A DNA stretch of 64,000 nt. Origin: Eutreptiella sp. 'Long Island Sound 2002'. Taxonomy: Eukaryota; Euglenozoa; Euglenophyceae; Eutreptiales; Eutreptiaceae. How positions within the stretch are numbered: the first letter of the stretch is position 1; every line of letters starts with the position of its first letter. The translations under genes and the position numbers were made by a program. The stretch is from positions 59,495,408-59,559,407 of the forward strand of contig OZ038378.1 in assembly GCA_964036045.1 (NCBI GenBank), written 5' to 3'. Positions 22,648-31,557 of this stretch are shown here, in pieces. The notes below the pieces were generated by a model. It was not told the DNA's origin. It did no database searches and worked only from the letters and a program-made list of their open reading frames with translations.

Positions 22648-22942
22648 TCAGAGGGACTTCTGTTTTCTGCTAGTGAGGTTGAAGAGTCGGATAACGAAGA
22701 AGAAAGCTATAAACGAAAGAACGCAAATCTTGGTTGCAGCTAAGGAGGCTGCCTCTTCCCGGGCTTGTGTTGAGGCCGGAACAAGGGGTTTGCGGACCAA
22801 GAATCAAAACAGCACGGTGAGTCAAACGGGTCATCATAGGTTGAAGCATACCCCGGGCCGCAAACCCACCTTGCCGCATAGTATTGAGCAAGCATTGTTC
22901 AAGTACGTAGACGAGTACCGTTGGCGTGACAAAAAGGCCTAG
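22648..22942 (+). other. Right flank of PLE1, short basic ORF
   Basis: A frame from 22673 to 22942 (89 codons) is basic and ends GRKPTLPHSIEQALFKYVDE. That is loosely like the start of pogo/CENP-B helix-turn-helix domains (a GRKPTL-type segment before an acidic helix). It could be a relic of a DNA transposon into which PLE1 inserted. The resemblance is weak and rests on one short motif. Confidence 0.3.
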
Positions 22943-23304
22943 TGAGAGCATGAGCAATGCCCCCATGCGCCGAAGGTATACCCTCCCTCCTTCAGTGTAG
23001 CAGACCCCATTTGTGGCAGCAGGCAGATTTCACCTATATCTACATGCGCGCCTCATAGTTTGGGGTAGATGTGTCCATTTCATGAAAAATTGGTGTATAT
23101 GAGTAGGGTGGATCGTCCTCTACAAGATGACCAACTTGGTTTTTGCGTGGTGAGCCAATGAACCCTCTCCCGAAGCGCGACTGTGACCAGTACTGAACAA
23201 AAATCACCAAAAAGCTGCAACTAGGCAGTGAACTCTTTAGCAAAACCCTCTCCCTCCATGGGGTAAGTCGTGTCAAAACAAACCAACGAAGGCATTTCTG
23301 AGTA
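22943..23304. other. Intergenic, nothing recognised
   Basis: No gene, repeat or structured element is visible in this stretch. Confidence 0.5.
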
Positions 23305-23555
23305 TGTAACTGCTAAGATGTGGCCTTTTTTGTTCACATGGACACGTACGCGTTGAAATGTCAACTCGTACGCACTGATTTTCCGCACCGTACGCACTGG
23401 GTACCAAACGCGCACGCGCTGCGTACGATTTTGCGCCAAACGCGTACGCAGTGGGTACGGTTTGGTAAATCAGTGCGTACGAGTTGGGATTTTAACACGT
23501 ACATGTTGGGCTTTTAACACGTACGTGTCCATGTGAACAGATCTTAGCAGTTACA
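23305..23555. mobile_element. 251-bp MITE with TA target duplication
   Basis: Terminal inverted repeats start TGTAACTGCTAAGAT and end ATCTTAGCAGTTACA. The arms extend about 75 bp with small gaps, sharing GTTCACATGGACACGTACG and CTCGTACGCACTGATTT in inverted form. TA lies immediately outside both ends (23303-23304, 23556-23557), as for mariner-like elements. The loop holds CGTACG-rich sequence and no coding potential, so it is non-autonomous. Confidence 0.8.
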
Positions 23556-23893
23556 TAGCCTGGGTCAAGCCATACCATCATGCCATAAGCGGTATGGGGT
23601 CAGAAATTGGGCTGTTTCGGCCCAGATTTATTTTGGCTCAAAAAGTCCAAAAATGGCCCCTGGTACGGGTCCTACGAGTAGGGCTGACACAACCAACCCC
23701 TTATCCATTGATCAAAATCCTCTGTGCCATCTGGGTCCCTCAGATTCCCCGTCATCCTGGGAGCTTGCAAGTGTTATCCGGTGTGGTGTCGCGCGACAGG
23801 CGCTGATGGAAAAGGGTCGTGAATTTGAAAGCGCATGTGGCGCCAAACCATAATTTAATTTCTGCTAAATCTGGTGAATCTGTTATTTTAAAT
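23556..23893. other. Intergenic, nothing recognised
   Basis: Unique-looking sequence between the MITE and the next inverted-repeat element. Short frames only. Confidence 0.5.
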
Positions 23894-24343
23894 GTGTTAA
23901 CTAGGGGCGAGATTTCAGGACGATAATCGTTAACTCCGTCTCGCGGGAGAGTTAACGATTATCGTCCTGAAATCTGGAGGGACCGAGCCAGAGTTAACGA
24001 TTATCGTCCTGAAATCTGGGCCAACCGCCAATTCACCTGGGGTTGTGACCAATCAATAAAACCGGCTCTTCGAGCCGGTTCCAATGAGCCTATCCGGAAG
24101 AATTTTCATTTTTCAACCGAAAAAAACTTTTTCGTAACCGGCAATAACCACGGTTGTCATGATGACATCGTCATGACAAGAGGAATAAATAACAAAATAA
24201 CTAGTTTGCATAGAGGAAGAAAACTGGGTAGTATGAACATAATCGGGCCGTTTTTATGTCGTTTTTAATCATTTTCGCATGAATTTCCTTCAAATTTAAG
24301 GCAGATTCATCTACAAATCCATTCTCCTCAATTTGTAGACATC

Positions 24344-24610
24344 ATGTCTAAAAGAATGGAGAACATGCTTGATGCTGGATTGCCCCCGCCACCACCGGTG
24401 GACGACTTCATGCGCTTTCCTCCTCGGACCGTTCCTCGCGAGAACATCTGCAACAAGTGTTCTAGGGAGATTTTCGTTTTGCGGCCATTGCGTGGTGGTA
24501 AGCGGATTTCTTGCAATGCTTGCAATGCCCCTTTTCATGAGAAATGCTTCTACAGCTCTGTTGTGAAGCCAGAGGATGGGGTGGGCCCTTGTTGTCTTGA
24601 GGCACAGTAG
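24344..24610 (+). CDS. Small Cys/His zinc-finger protein (88 aa)
   Basis: An 88-residue frame with a compact cysteine/histidine pattern: CNKC at about 36-39, CNAC at about 57-60, FHEKCF at about 64-69 and a terminal CC pair (GPCCLEAQ). The order C-x2-C, C-x2-C-x4-H-x2-C, CC resembles treble-clef fingers of the RING/PHD/C1 group, but the spacing does not let me name the family. It is the only ORF in the TIR element and starts at an ATG after an AT-rich leader. It may be captured host sequence or an element-encoded DNA- or protein-binding factor. Confidence 0.5.
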   Translation: MSKRMENMLDAGLPPPPPVDDFMRFPPRTVPRENICNKCSREIFVLRPLRGGKRISCNACNAPFHEKCFYSSVVKPEDGVGPCCLEAQ

Positions 24611-24638
24611 TATGCCCATCAATCTATCTATATATCTA

Positions 24639-24958
24639 TCTATAAAAATGGACATGTGTATTGTTGCATGTTGTTGTATAGTGGGACTTTTTTTTCCCAT
24701 ACAGGTTTTTTTTCATGCCCAATGTGGTTTTCAAGCGTTCACTCACTTTGCTTTGCCTTGCACGTGCTTGAGGAGGGATGGGGCATGTGGCGCTGATATC
24801 TATAAAAATGGACATGTGTATTGTTGCATGTTGTTGTATAGTGGGACTTTTTTTTCCCATACAGGTTTTTTTTCATGCCCAATGTGGTTTTCAAGCGTTC
24901 ACTCACTTTGCTTTGCCTTGCACGTGCTTGAGGAGGGATGGGGCATGTGGCGCTGATA
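24639..24958. repeat. Two tandem 160-bp copies
   Basis: TATAAAAATGGACATGTGTA through GGGGCATGTGGCGCTGATAT occurs twice with an exact 160-bp period, apparently without differences, just after the zinc-finger ORF. It includes a poly-T and a TATAAAA box-like string. A recent duplication. Confidence 0.85.
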
Positions 24959-25013
24959 TGGAGTTAACGATTATCGTCCTGAAATCTCGCCCCTTGAGTT
25001 AACACTTTTAGGT

Positions 25014-25085
25014 AATCGTTCAGTGTTAACGCTTATCGTCCTGAAATCTCGGCCCTATAGGAGCGTTAACACTGAACGATTATGT
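25014..25085. repeat. Hairpin next to the TIR element
   Basis: TAATCGTTCAGTGTTAACGC near 25014 and its inverted partner GCGTTAACACTGAACGATTA near 25064 form arms of about 20 bp around a copy of the GTCCTGAAATCT core. This may be a second terminus of the same element family. Confidence 0.65.
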
Positions 25086-25149
25086 AATAAAATGTTGTTT
25101 TTAATAAGAAATCCAAGTGCCAGCAGCAGAAACCTATAATTCGCCTGTG

Positions 25150-25310
25150 GTGAACTACCCTTGTCGCACCCTTGTTGCGCCCTTGTTGCGCCCTTTTCGC
25201 GCCCCTTGTCGCGCGATAACACCCCTTATCGCGCCCTTATCGCGCACCCTTGTCGCGCGATAACCCCCTTATCGCACCCCTTGTTGCACCCCCTTGTCGC
25301 GCCCCCTTTT
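25150..25310. repeat. Palindrome array A1 (CTTATCGCGC / CTTGTTGCACC type)
   Basis: About a dozen short units of the type CTTATCGCGC, CTTGTCGCGC and CTTGTTGCACC, including TGTCGCGCGATAA palindromic pairs. The same units in inverse orientation recur at 28296-28390, 55608-55745 and 57497-57630. Here they lie directly upstream of an open reading frame. Confidence 0.8.
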
Positions 25311-25398
25311 GTGTTCTATTCGTAGGTGTCCATTGCACTTTTCCCTCTGCCCTTGTTCTCAGACCTTCTCTTGTGTCCGTGGGGACTTGCCGGTGGTC

Positions 25399-26330
25399 AT
25401 GGAGGCTTTGGGTGCAGCCGGAGTGTGCATTGGGGATTGGGTGGAACAACACAAACGGGTTTTGGGGACACGAAGGGTGGTGGGACCGGGTTTGGTGTTG
25501 CAAGCTGCCACGGTAAGGGCATCTGATGAGCAGCTAACCTTCGATGCAACCACTACTTTTGCCCACATCCGTGTGACACGACAGGTTTTTGGGGAGGTCA
25601 CCGGGTCGTGTCTCAGTGACATGATCTACCCCATTATGGATGCCAACCCCAACCTTTTGGGTTGCACCCTTGATTTGGTGAATGCCGACACCGATGCACT
25701 GGTGTCTGTTTTTCGAAGCAAGGTGAGCCCGAAGGTTGGAACACGGGTCACCAACTTCATCACCCCCCTCTTCCAGGACCTTGATGCAGATGGGAAAAGA
25801 AAAACCGGGTGCCAATTTTCTGCCCAAAGGGCAAAAAAGGAAGAGGTCGCCGTGATACATCACGAGCGAGTTTTTGAGGTGAAGGACTGTGCCTCTGTTT
25901 TGCCGGTTTTTTCTCTTCCTTCAAATGGGTCCACGGCCTGGGCCGACCCATACTATGGTTTCACCACCCCGTTTTTTTATACTTCCGCCACTGTTGTTGC
26001 ATGGCCATTGCATAGTGCAGATCCACTCATTGGTTCCGGTGACGCACCGATTGAGTCCCCTGAGTGGGAGGGTTTCAATGAATCACTCCCAAACCTTGTT
26101 CGCTTGGAGCACTGTGTTTTGCGTGCCACTTTGAGTGCCTCATTGTGGGCACTACATCTGTTAATCTCATGTGGCACCCTCAGAAGCCAAGGGTGCACAA
26201 GGCACGTGATGAGTTGGACTGTCCTTGTTGGGAAGCGATGCATGGAGGTGGTGAAATTGGCACCCCCATCCCCGAGGACTCTCACCTGATCCGTGCTGAT
26301 GCTGGAACCATGTTGGTGTTGCGACATGGG
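25399..26330 (+). pseudogene. Unknown protein, left part (interrupted by PLE2)
   Basis: An open frame from ATG 25399 (MEALGAAGVCIGDWVEQHKR) runs to about 26140. Coding potential then continues in a different phase (VGTTSVNLMWHPQKPRVHKA, RADAGTMLVLRHG), so one frameshift or a short intron lies near 26140. No known domain recognised. It is preceded by palindrome array A1, and its continuation after the insertion is followed by array A2. This is the layout seen around the element genes at 54-57.6 kb, which hints that it is an accessory gene of the same element family. Confidence 0.5.
25800..26330 (+). repeat. 531-bp direct repeat, left copy
   Basis: Matches 27533-28063 base for base in length, with about six substitutions. 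Both copies end at GCGACATGGG. The left copy is followed by PLE2 sequence, the right copy by the continuation of the interrupted gene. Confidence 0.9.
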
Positions 26331-27074
26331 CACCTGGACCGTGTGGGATGCGGCGGTGACGCAAAACTGTTCCACAAAATCACTTTTGACGAATTTGTGA
26401 AATTTGACCTCGATGCCAATGACATATTTCTGCTTCGTTCCACACTCATGCGCCAGCTGCGGGGAGTAGCGATAGGGGGAACATGTTCTGCACCATTAGC
26501 CTGTGCCTACTGCATCCAACGTGAAAACCTATACTACCAGATAGTCCGCCCCTTTGCACTCCACCCTGTTGCACAACTGCACCCTCTGCACCTGCCAGCA
26601 CAGCCTGTCCGTTTCCGGGATAACCTTGAAGGGTTGAAGTTTGAGGGCCAGGATATCCTTACCCTACAGCAGTCGTTTGAAGGTATGTATAATCTGAACT
26701 TACAGGTTGAGGGTGAGGGCCCAGAATGGGAATCCCTGCAGTGCCATATGCAGATCCACCGCACCCAGACAGCACCACAAATCTCCCTGACACTTGCGGA
26801 TAAGGGTCAAAAATTCACAAAAGACCATCAGCGCCTTTGTCGCTACCCAGATAGACACTGTGCGAAAGCAATACGCACACTCAGGTCATTAGTCCCGTCC
26901 CAGGCAAAATGGGCCACATATTTCAGGATACTCCCTTCGGACATGCAGAGTAATATTGAGGTGATCAAAAATGAAATGACGAGAAAAGGGTATGCCACAT
27001 CCCGTCCGGAAGCCACAATTGAAACGAAATCTATCAAAGTGGGGCGTGGACAAGGACATCGTGCATGCATGTGA
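26331..27074 (+). pseudogene. PLE2 reverse transcriptase fragment
   Basis: C-terminal RT piece related to PLE1: motif B RGVAIGGTCSAPLACA, motif C VRFRDNLEGL with the same FRDN in place of YxDD, then thumb-like sequence (HAKAIRTL-type region, NIEVIKNEMTRKGYATSRPE) and a basic end. The frame is fused at 26331 to the interrupted unknown gene, so the apparent start at 26145 belongs to that gene and not to the RT. Motif A and everything upstream are absent. Confidence 0.8.
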
Positions 27075-27532
27075 TCTGTAGTCCTGAACAGGACCTGCCC
27101 TGCCCCCTGCCCAGCCCTGCCCGCCTGCATGTTGTATGTCGAACCCAGCACCAATACACTATGTTCACTGCCCCCCCCCCCCTCCTGTGATGTATAGACA
27201 TGACGACCTGCCCCAACCTCCTCCCCCCCCCAGGGATGTACATACCCCCAAGCCCTCTACTTGTGTTCCTACCGCTTTGTGCGTGCCTTGGCCCTGTCTC
27301 CCAGATCAGGACAAGAGTCTCCGGACTATACGATTTTGGTTCTTCAGCTGCTTGTACCCGCTGTGTCCCTGGCACTGTGTCCCTGTACTTGCAACCCGTT
27401 TCTCTGCAAAAAGCTTTCGCTCGGGCCACTTGGCTCTTTTGCATGTGCCTCGTTTGCTTTGCTCTTGAGTCGTGGTAACCAGAGCCTCCGTTGACGCAGA
27501 GACGGTAGAGAATCCAAGACGGTTTGGTGTGT
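26331..27532 (+). mobile_element. PLE2, truncated Penelope-like insertion
   Basis: The 1.2 kb between the 531-bp direct repeats starts inside an RT frame upstream of motif B and ends in non-coding sequence with C-rich tracts (27170-27235). The 5' part (Gag, GIY-YIG, RT fingers) is missing. This is typical 5' truncation of a target-primed insertion. Confidence 0.75.
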
Positions 27533-28063
27533 AAAAACCGGGTGCCAATTTTCTGCCCAAAGGGCAAAAAAGGAAGAGGTGGCCGTGATACATCACGAGC
27601 GAGTTTTTGAGGTGAAGGACTGTGCCTCTGTTTTGCCGGTTTTTTCTCTTCCTTCAAATGGGTCCACGGCCTGGGCCGACCCATACTATGGTTTCACCAC
27701 CCCGTTTTTTTATACTTCCGCCACTGTTGTTGCATGGCCATTGCACAGTGCAGATCCACTCATTGGTTCTGGTGACGCACCGATTGAATCCCCTGAGTGG
27801 GAGGGATTCAATGAATCACTCCCAAACCTTGTTCGCTTGGAGCACTGTGTTTTGCGTGCCACTTTGAGTGCCTCATTGTGGGCACTACATCTGTTAATCT
27901 CATGTGGCACCCTCAGAAGCCAAGGGTGCACAAGGCACGTGATGAGTTGGACTGTCCTTGTTGGGAAGCGATGCATGGAGGTGGTGAAATTGGCACCCCC
28001 ATCCCCGAGGACTCTCACGTGATCCGTGCTGATGCTGGAACCATGTTGGTGTTGCGACATGGG
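27533..28063 (+). repeat. 531-bp direct repeat, right copy
   Basis: Second copy of 25800-26330. Either an exceptionally long target-site duplication or a tandem duplication of the gene before PLE2 insertion. Confidence 0.9.
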
Positions 28064-28300
28064 AGGTGGGGGGGGTTTGCATTGGCTGGTGACAAGGAGG
28101 GTGGTGGCAAAGAGAAAGCGGAGGTGTTTGGTTGGTACATGGTCCCCACGGAACACAAAATGGTGGACATTTCAATCCTGCTGCGCGCCAGTGCAACGGT
28201 ACAAGCGATGGACAAGTCGGGGAAGCCTCAGGAGGACACGTACTGGTGCACATGCCATCGGGTTTGTGCTATGGGGCTTGCAATCAGGTGTTCTTCAATG
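27579..28300 (+). pseudogene. Unknown protein, repeated middle and right part
   Basis: Repeats the 25846-26330 coding sequence, including the phase change near 27873. It then continues beyond the PLE2 insertion site as LVLRHGRWGGFALAGDKEGG and VFGWYMVPTEHKMVDISILL up to the palindrome array at 28296. It gives the uninterrupted order of the gene that PLE2 split. Function unknown. Confidence 0.5.
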
Positions 28301-28390
28301 TGCAACAAGGGGTGCAACAAGGTACCTTATCGCGCACCTTATCGCGCGATAAGGGGCGCGATAAGGTACCTTATCGCGCACCTTAACATA
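28296..28390. repeat. Palindrome array A2
   Basis: GTGCAACAAGG units followed by inverted copies of GCGCGATAAGG around GGTACC (GGTACCTTATCGCGCACC), making near-perfect palindromes of about 24 bp. Same family as A1, A3 and A4. Confidence 0.85.
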
Positions 28391-28963
28391 ACATACGGAG
28401 CGGAGGTGGGAGCGGAGGCCCAAAAAGGGCGCTTCTGTAGACAAAGGAATATTCACCCATCTGCCGTTATCTTCTCCGTTGACTGTAGTCCAATGGCCCC
28501 GTTTGGACCTTGTGCAAGCACCTGAAGCACCAGATGTCGCTGGGTCCAAGGTTGGACAAATTTTTGCACACGCCTGCACCCTATTTCAGACCCTACCATG
28601 TTCAATTGATTCTTGGCTGAGGAGTTGGTGCCTGTTGTGCTTTGCTGAAGTAGTTGTCATGTGGCGCCTGTCATGCTGCTGAGGCCTTTACTGGCGTGGG
28701 GGAGGAGTGGTTCCTGCCAGGCCCCCCAGCACTGTTTGAGGCTGCAGGGTTTGGGAATGAGGTAACCCTCCCAGGGCAGGCGCCCACCACAAAGACACAT
28801 TGGTGTCGGTCATTTAAGCTGAAAGTTCGCCAAGGGGGGGGCGGAAACTGTGCAGGCATTCACCCTTTTGAATGTTCTTAACCGCATCAACTTGTTCTGG
28901 GGCTGACGTCCCCCAAAGGAAGACCTCATAAGAGTATGTACACCACATGGAGCATAGAATACA
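28391..28963. other. No clear gene
   Basis: Short plus-strand frames at 28479-28682 and 28654-28881 have no recognised motif and may be tails of the interrupted gene. Nothing else seen. Confidence 0.4.
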
Positions 28964-30138
28964 TCACGGAGGCGGCTCGCCTAGGAAAGGGAAAGTGTTG
29001 GCTCTGATGGTGTGGTTAGACGAATGCTGACTCACCCTGGTGGGGGGGGGGGGGCTCGGGAAGGGGCAGAGGGCTGAAGGGGTCAAGTGGAGAGGACAGA
29101 AAGTCACTGGATGGGCGGAAAAAATTTCGGATGTCCCGCGGGAGGCGCTGTAGCGGGGTGGGGCAGACGGTGCATTGCACCTAGTGGTGGTGGGCTTAGA
29201 GGTGAGGGGTAAGCGTGTTTGGCGGTAGCGTGCCCTGGAGTGTGGTGGTGAGAGAGGGCGGGTGGCCTTTGTGCGTTTGGGAGGCGCCCAAGTGATGGTG
29301 GTCGGATTGCGCTGTGGCGACCGCAGGCGTTTTTGTGGTTGCCGTGGGCGTGAGTGTTGAGTAGGACGCGGAATTGCTGAGGAAGGAGGGGCCCGAGGAG
29401 GTGCTGATGTGTGCCTGGATGGACGTTTGGAGTTTCTAGGCGTGCGACGGATGGCTGGCTGTGGTTTGACCGGTCGTGGCTTGGACGGTTTCTTCAAGGC
29501 GTGTTTGGGGAGAGGTGGGGGCTGTTGGTATGTGGGGCGGGTCCGAGGGGGCATTTGGACTGAGGCACTGAATGTTCCGTGTGAAACCGAGAAAGGATTG
29601 AGAGGGTCGGGAGGGTGCGCCCACAGTATGTACCTATAGGATCCCACGGAAGGGGATTGGAACAAAGCCAGTCATGTGCTTGATGGACAGCCCCTTCCAT
29701 GCGCTTAACTCGCTCCGCGAGGGCTTGGCCAAGTGTGGCCTTGTGCTCAGCGTGAGTGGAGCCAGGAATGGGCTGAGATAGGCAGGACCAGAGGGACTTT
29801 GGTACCAGGGTTCTCATGAAGTTCCTGCGGTCAGCCTTTGAGGTCCCAGAGAGCCACCAATGCAGGACCATGGGGCTGAAAAGCGGGCCCCAGGAAGAGA
29901 TGTATGCCTGGACGTGCTGGTCTAGTGCTTTGCAGAAAGCCAGGCACGACACAGGGTCGAAAGGATGCTGTTGTCTGCACCCGGGGTACTGGTAGTCGTG
30001 AAGCATGTTGCTCCATTGATAGCCGTGCACATTGTAGCACCCGGCCGCCAGTTTGAAAAACAGGGACGAAAACCAGGAAGCCTTTTTGTAAAGGCTGAAG
30101 CTAGGGCCAACTGCTATGTTGTTATGGGAATGCTGCGC
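28964..30138 (-). pseudogene. LINE ORF2 C-terminal end, left of nested transposon
   Basis: The minus-strand frame entering from 30138 (AQHSHNNIAVGPSFSLYKKA, then FKLAAGCYNVHGYQWSNMLH, HADHKATLGQ-type region, KRMEGAVHQAHDW) ends near 29494. After a phase change it continues as a Pro/Arg-rich basic tail (PRTRPTYQQPPPLPKHALKK) to 28964. If the nested transposon 30139-40500 is removed, it joins in frame with FATYCR from the LINE RNase H side at 40501. I take it as the end of the same LINE. Function of this tail is unknown; several Cys/His are present but no named finger. Confidence 0.5.
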
Positions 30139-30404
30139 GTACCCTTCGTGAACCGACCGTTTGAATCCGAGATTCACGGTACCGTGAATTTCACCTATTT
30201 TTGCTGTTTTTTGCTCGTAACTTGGTGCCATTGTGTGCTTTTGTCGTGCTATCTTCGCCCAAAGTAAGATCCAACGAATGTGTGCAATTTAGAGGTTTGA
30301 AGTAGTCGCATGGTTCAACACATTTGGTGAGATTCACGTGAATGTGAAATTCACGCACCCAAATTCATGCATAAATTCACGCTAGATTCACAGATCCACG
30401 AGAA

Positions 30405-30477
30405 TGTGAAATTCGCACGAAATTCGCACGAAATTCGTACGAATTTCGTGCGAATTTCGTGCGAATTCGTACGAATC
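30405..30477. repeat. Palindrome array B in outer copy left end
   Basis: Repeats of ATTCGCACGAA / ATTCGTACGAA with an 11-bp step. Each unit contains the 10-bp palindrome TTCGTACGAA or a one-base variant. Confidence 0.85.
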
Positions 30478-30975
30478 GGCCCCAATTTTGTCTTGTCACT
30501 GCTATTTGTTGCACACATTGGATATTGAACAATTTGTTTTGTAGATCCCTAGATACACGCTAGCACACACAATTTCGTTCTAGCCTAAAACGACATCGCG
30601 AGGGCATTCTACCCCACAACATCTAGCTAGAACGTAGACTAGAGCAGGAATCATTCTAGCCTAGATGTATTCTACACTAGAACACAAATAACAAATCAAA
30701 ACAATACATGTACCCTTCGTGAACCGGCCGTTTGAATCCGAGATTCACGGTACCGTGAATTTCACCCAATTTTGCTGCGTTTTGCTCGTAACTTGGTGCT
30801 ATCGTGTGCTTTTGTCGTGCTACCTTCGCCCAAAGTAAGATGCAACAAATAGGTGCAATTTAGAGGTTTAAAGTCCCCGCATGGTTTAACAGATTTGGTG
30901 AGATTCAAGTGAATGTGAGATTCACGCACCTAAATTCACGCAGAAATTCACGCTAGATTCACAGATTCACAGTAT

Positions 30976-31027
30976 GTGAAATTCGTACGAAATTCGTACG
31001 AAATTCGTACGAATTTCGTACGAATTT
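30976..31027. repeat. Palindrome array B upstream of inner element genes
   Basis: Four to five units of AAATTCGTACG at 11-bp spacing, ending about 65 bases before the first likely start codon (31093). Placement fits an operator or transposase-binding region. Confidence 0.85.
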
Positions 31028-31092
31028 ACCCTCATTTCCACTGTTTCGCTTTCCCACAGCTCTCAAAGCCTTTCTTCGCATTCTCTTTGACA

Positions 31093-31557
31093 ATGTCGCA
31101 GCAGACTATGTCTCAGCTCGCCAGCCTGGCCTCGCGCCCCGACCCCGCAGCCGACACCCTCGCCCACTACCAAGCCCTCCCCGTTGCCCACCATCAATTG
31201 GAGGAGGCAACGTACGAGTCGGAGGCACTGGGGGTGGATGCCATCGTGGGCTGGGCAGCCTCCCTCGACCCCTCCCCCGATGTCATCCACATCGACATGC
31301 GCAGCCCCACCCGCAACAGCTACCTCGGGGGGAGGGGATGGGCCACAACCCTGTGGAGGGAACTGCGCCACCAACTCCCCACCCTCAAATTTCTCCATCT
31401 GACCCCTCTTCCCTCCAGTGTTGACCAGCCCCTCAACTCGATGAGGAATAACCCTGTGGGGAAGCCTAAGGACGCCCACGTCCAGGTGTACCCCACCGCT
31501 AACCTTGTCCACACCCCCCCCAACTGCGATATGGTGTGCCTGCAGATCTTTCTGTAG
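31093..31557 (+). CDS. Inner transposon small ORF (154 aa)
   Basis: Starts at ATG 31093 (MSQQTMSQLASLASRPDPAA) after array B. The longer frame from 30976 only translates the palindromes. Residues 50-70 read DAIVGWAASLDPSPDVIHID and the end NCDMVCLQIFL. No family recognised. It overlaps the next frame by 22 bases in another phase, and could be its first exon or an independent small protein. GC-rich, like the ORF after it and unlike the transposase. Confidence 0.45.
   Translation: MSQQTMSQLASLASRPDPAADTLAHYQALPVAHHQLEEATYESEALGVDAIVGWAASLDPSPDVIHIDMRSPTRNSYLGGRGWATTLWRELRHQLPTLKFLHLTPLPSSVDQPLNSMRNNPVGKPKDAHVQVYPTANLVHTPPNCDMVCLQIFL

Larger units (their letters stand above)
23894..25005. mobile_element. 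1.1-kb element with long terminal inverted repeats
   Basis: The left end 23894-23936 (GTGTTAACTAGGGGCGAGAT and following) and right end 24961-25005 are inverted copies over about 43 bp, with a two-base gap. The core GAGTTAACGATTATCGTCCT occurs again at about 23951 (forming a 27-bp-arm hairpin with the left end), at 23991 and at 24961, and as a variant near 25030. Inside are one small zinc-finger ORF and a 160-bp tandem duplication. No transposase is present, so it is non-autonomous. Confidence 0.75.

Noticed and set aside
29494-30231. Frame starting at 30231 as an independent gene
   Set aside because: Its first 30 codons translate the transposon end; coding sequence proper enters only at 30138, fitting a split LINE frame.
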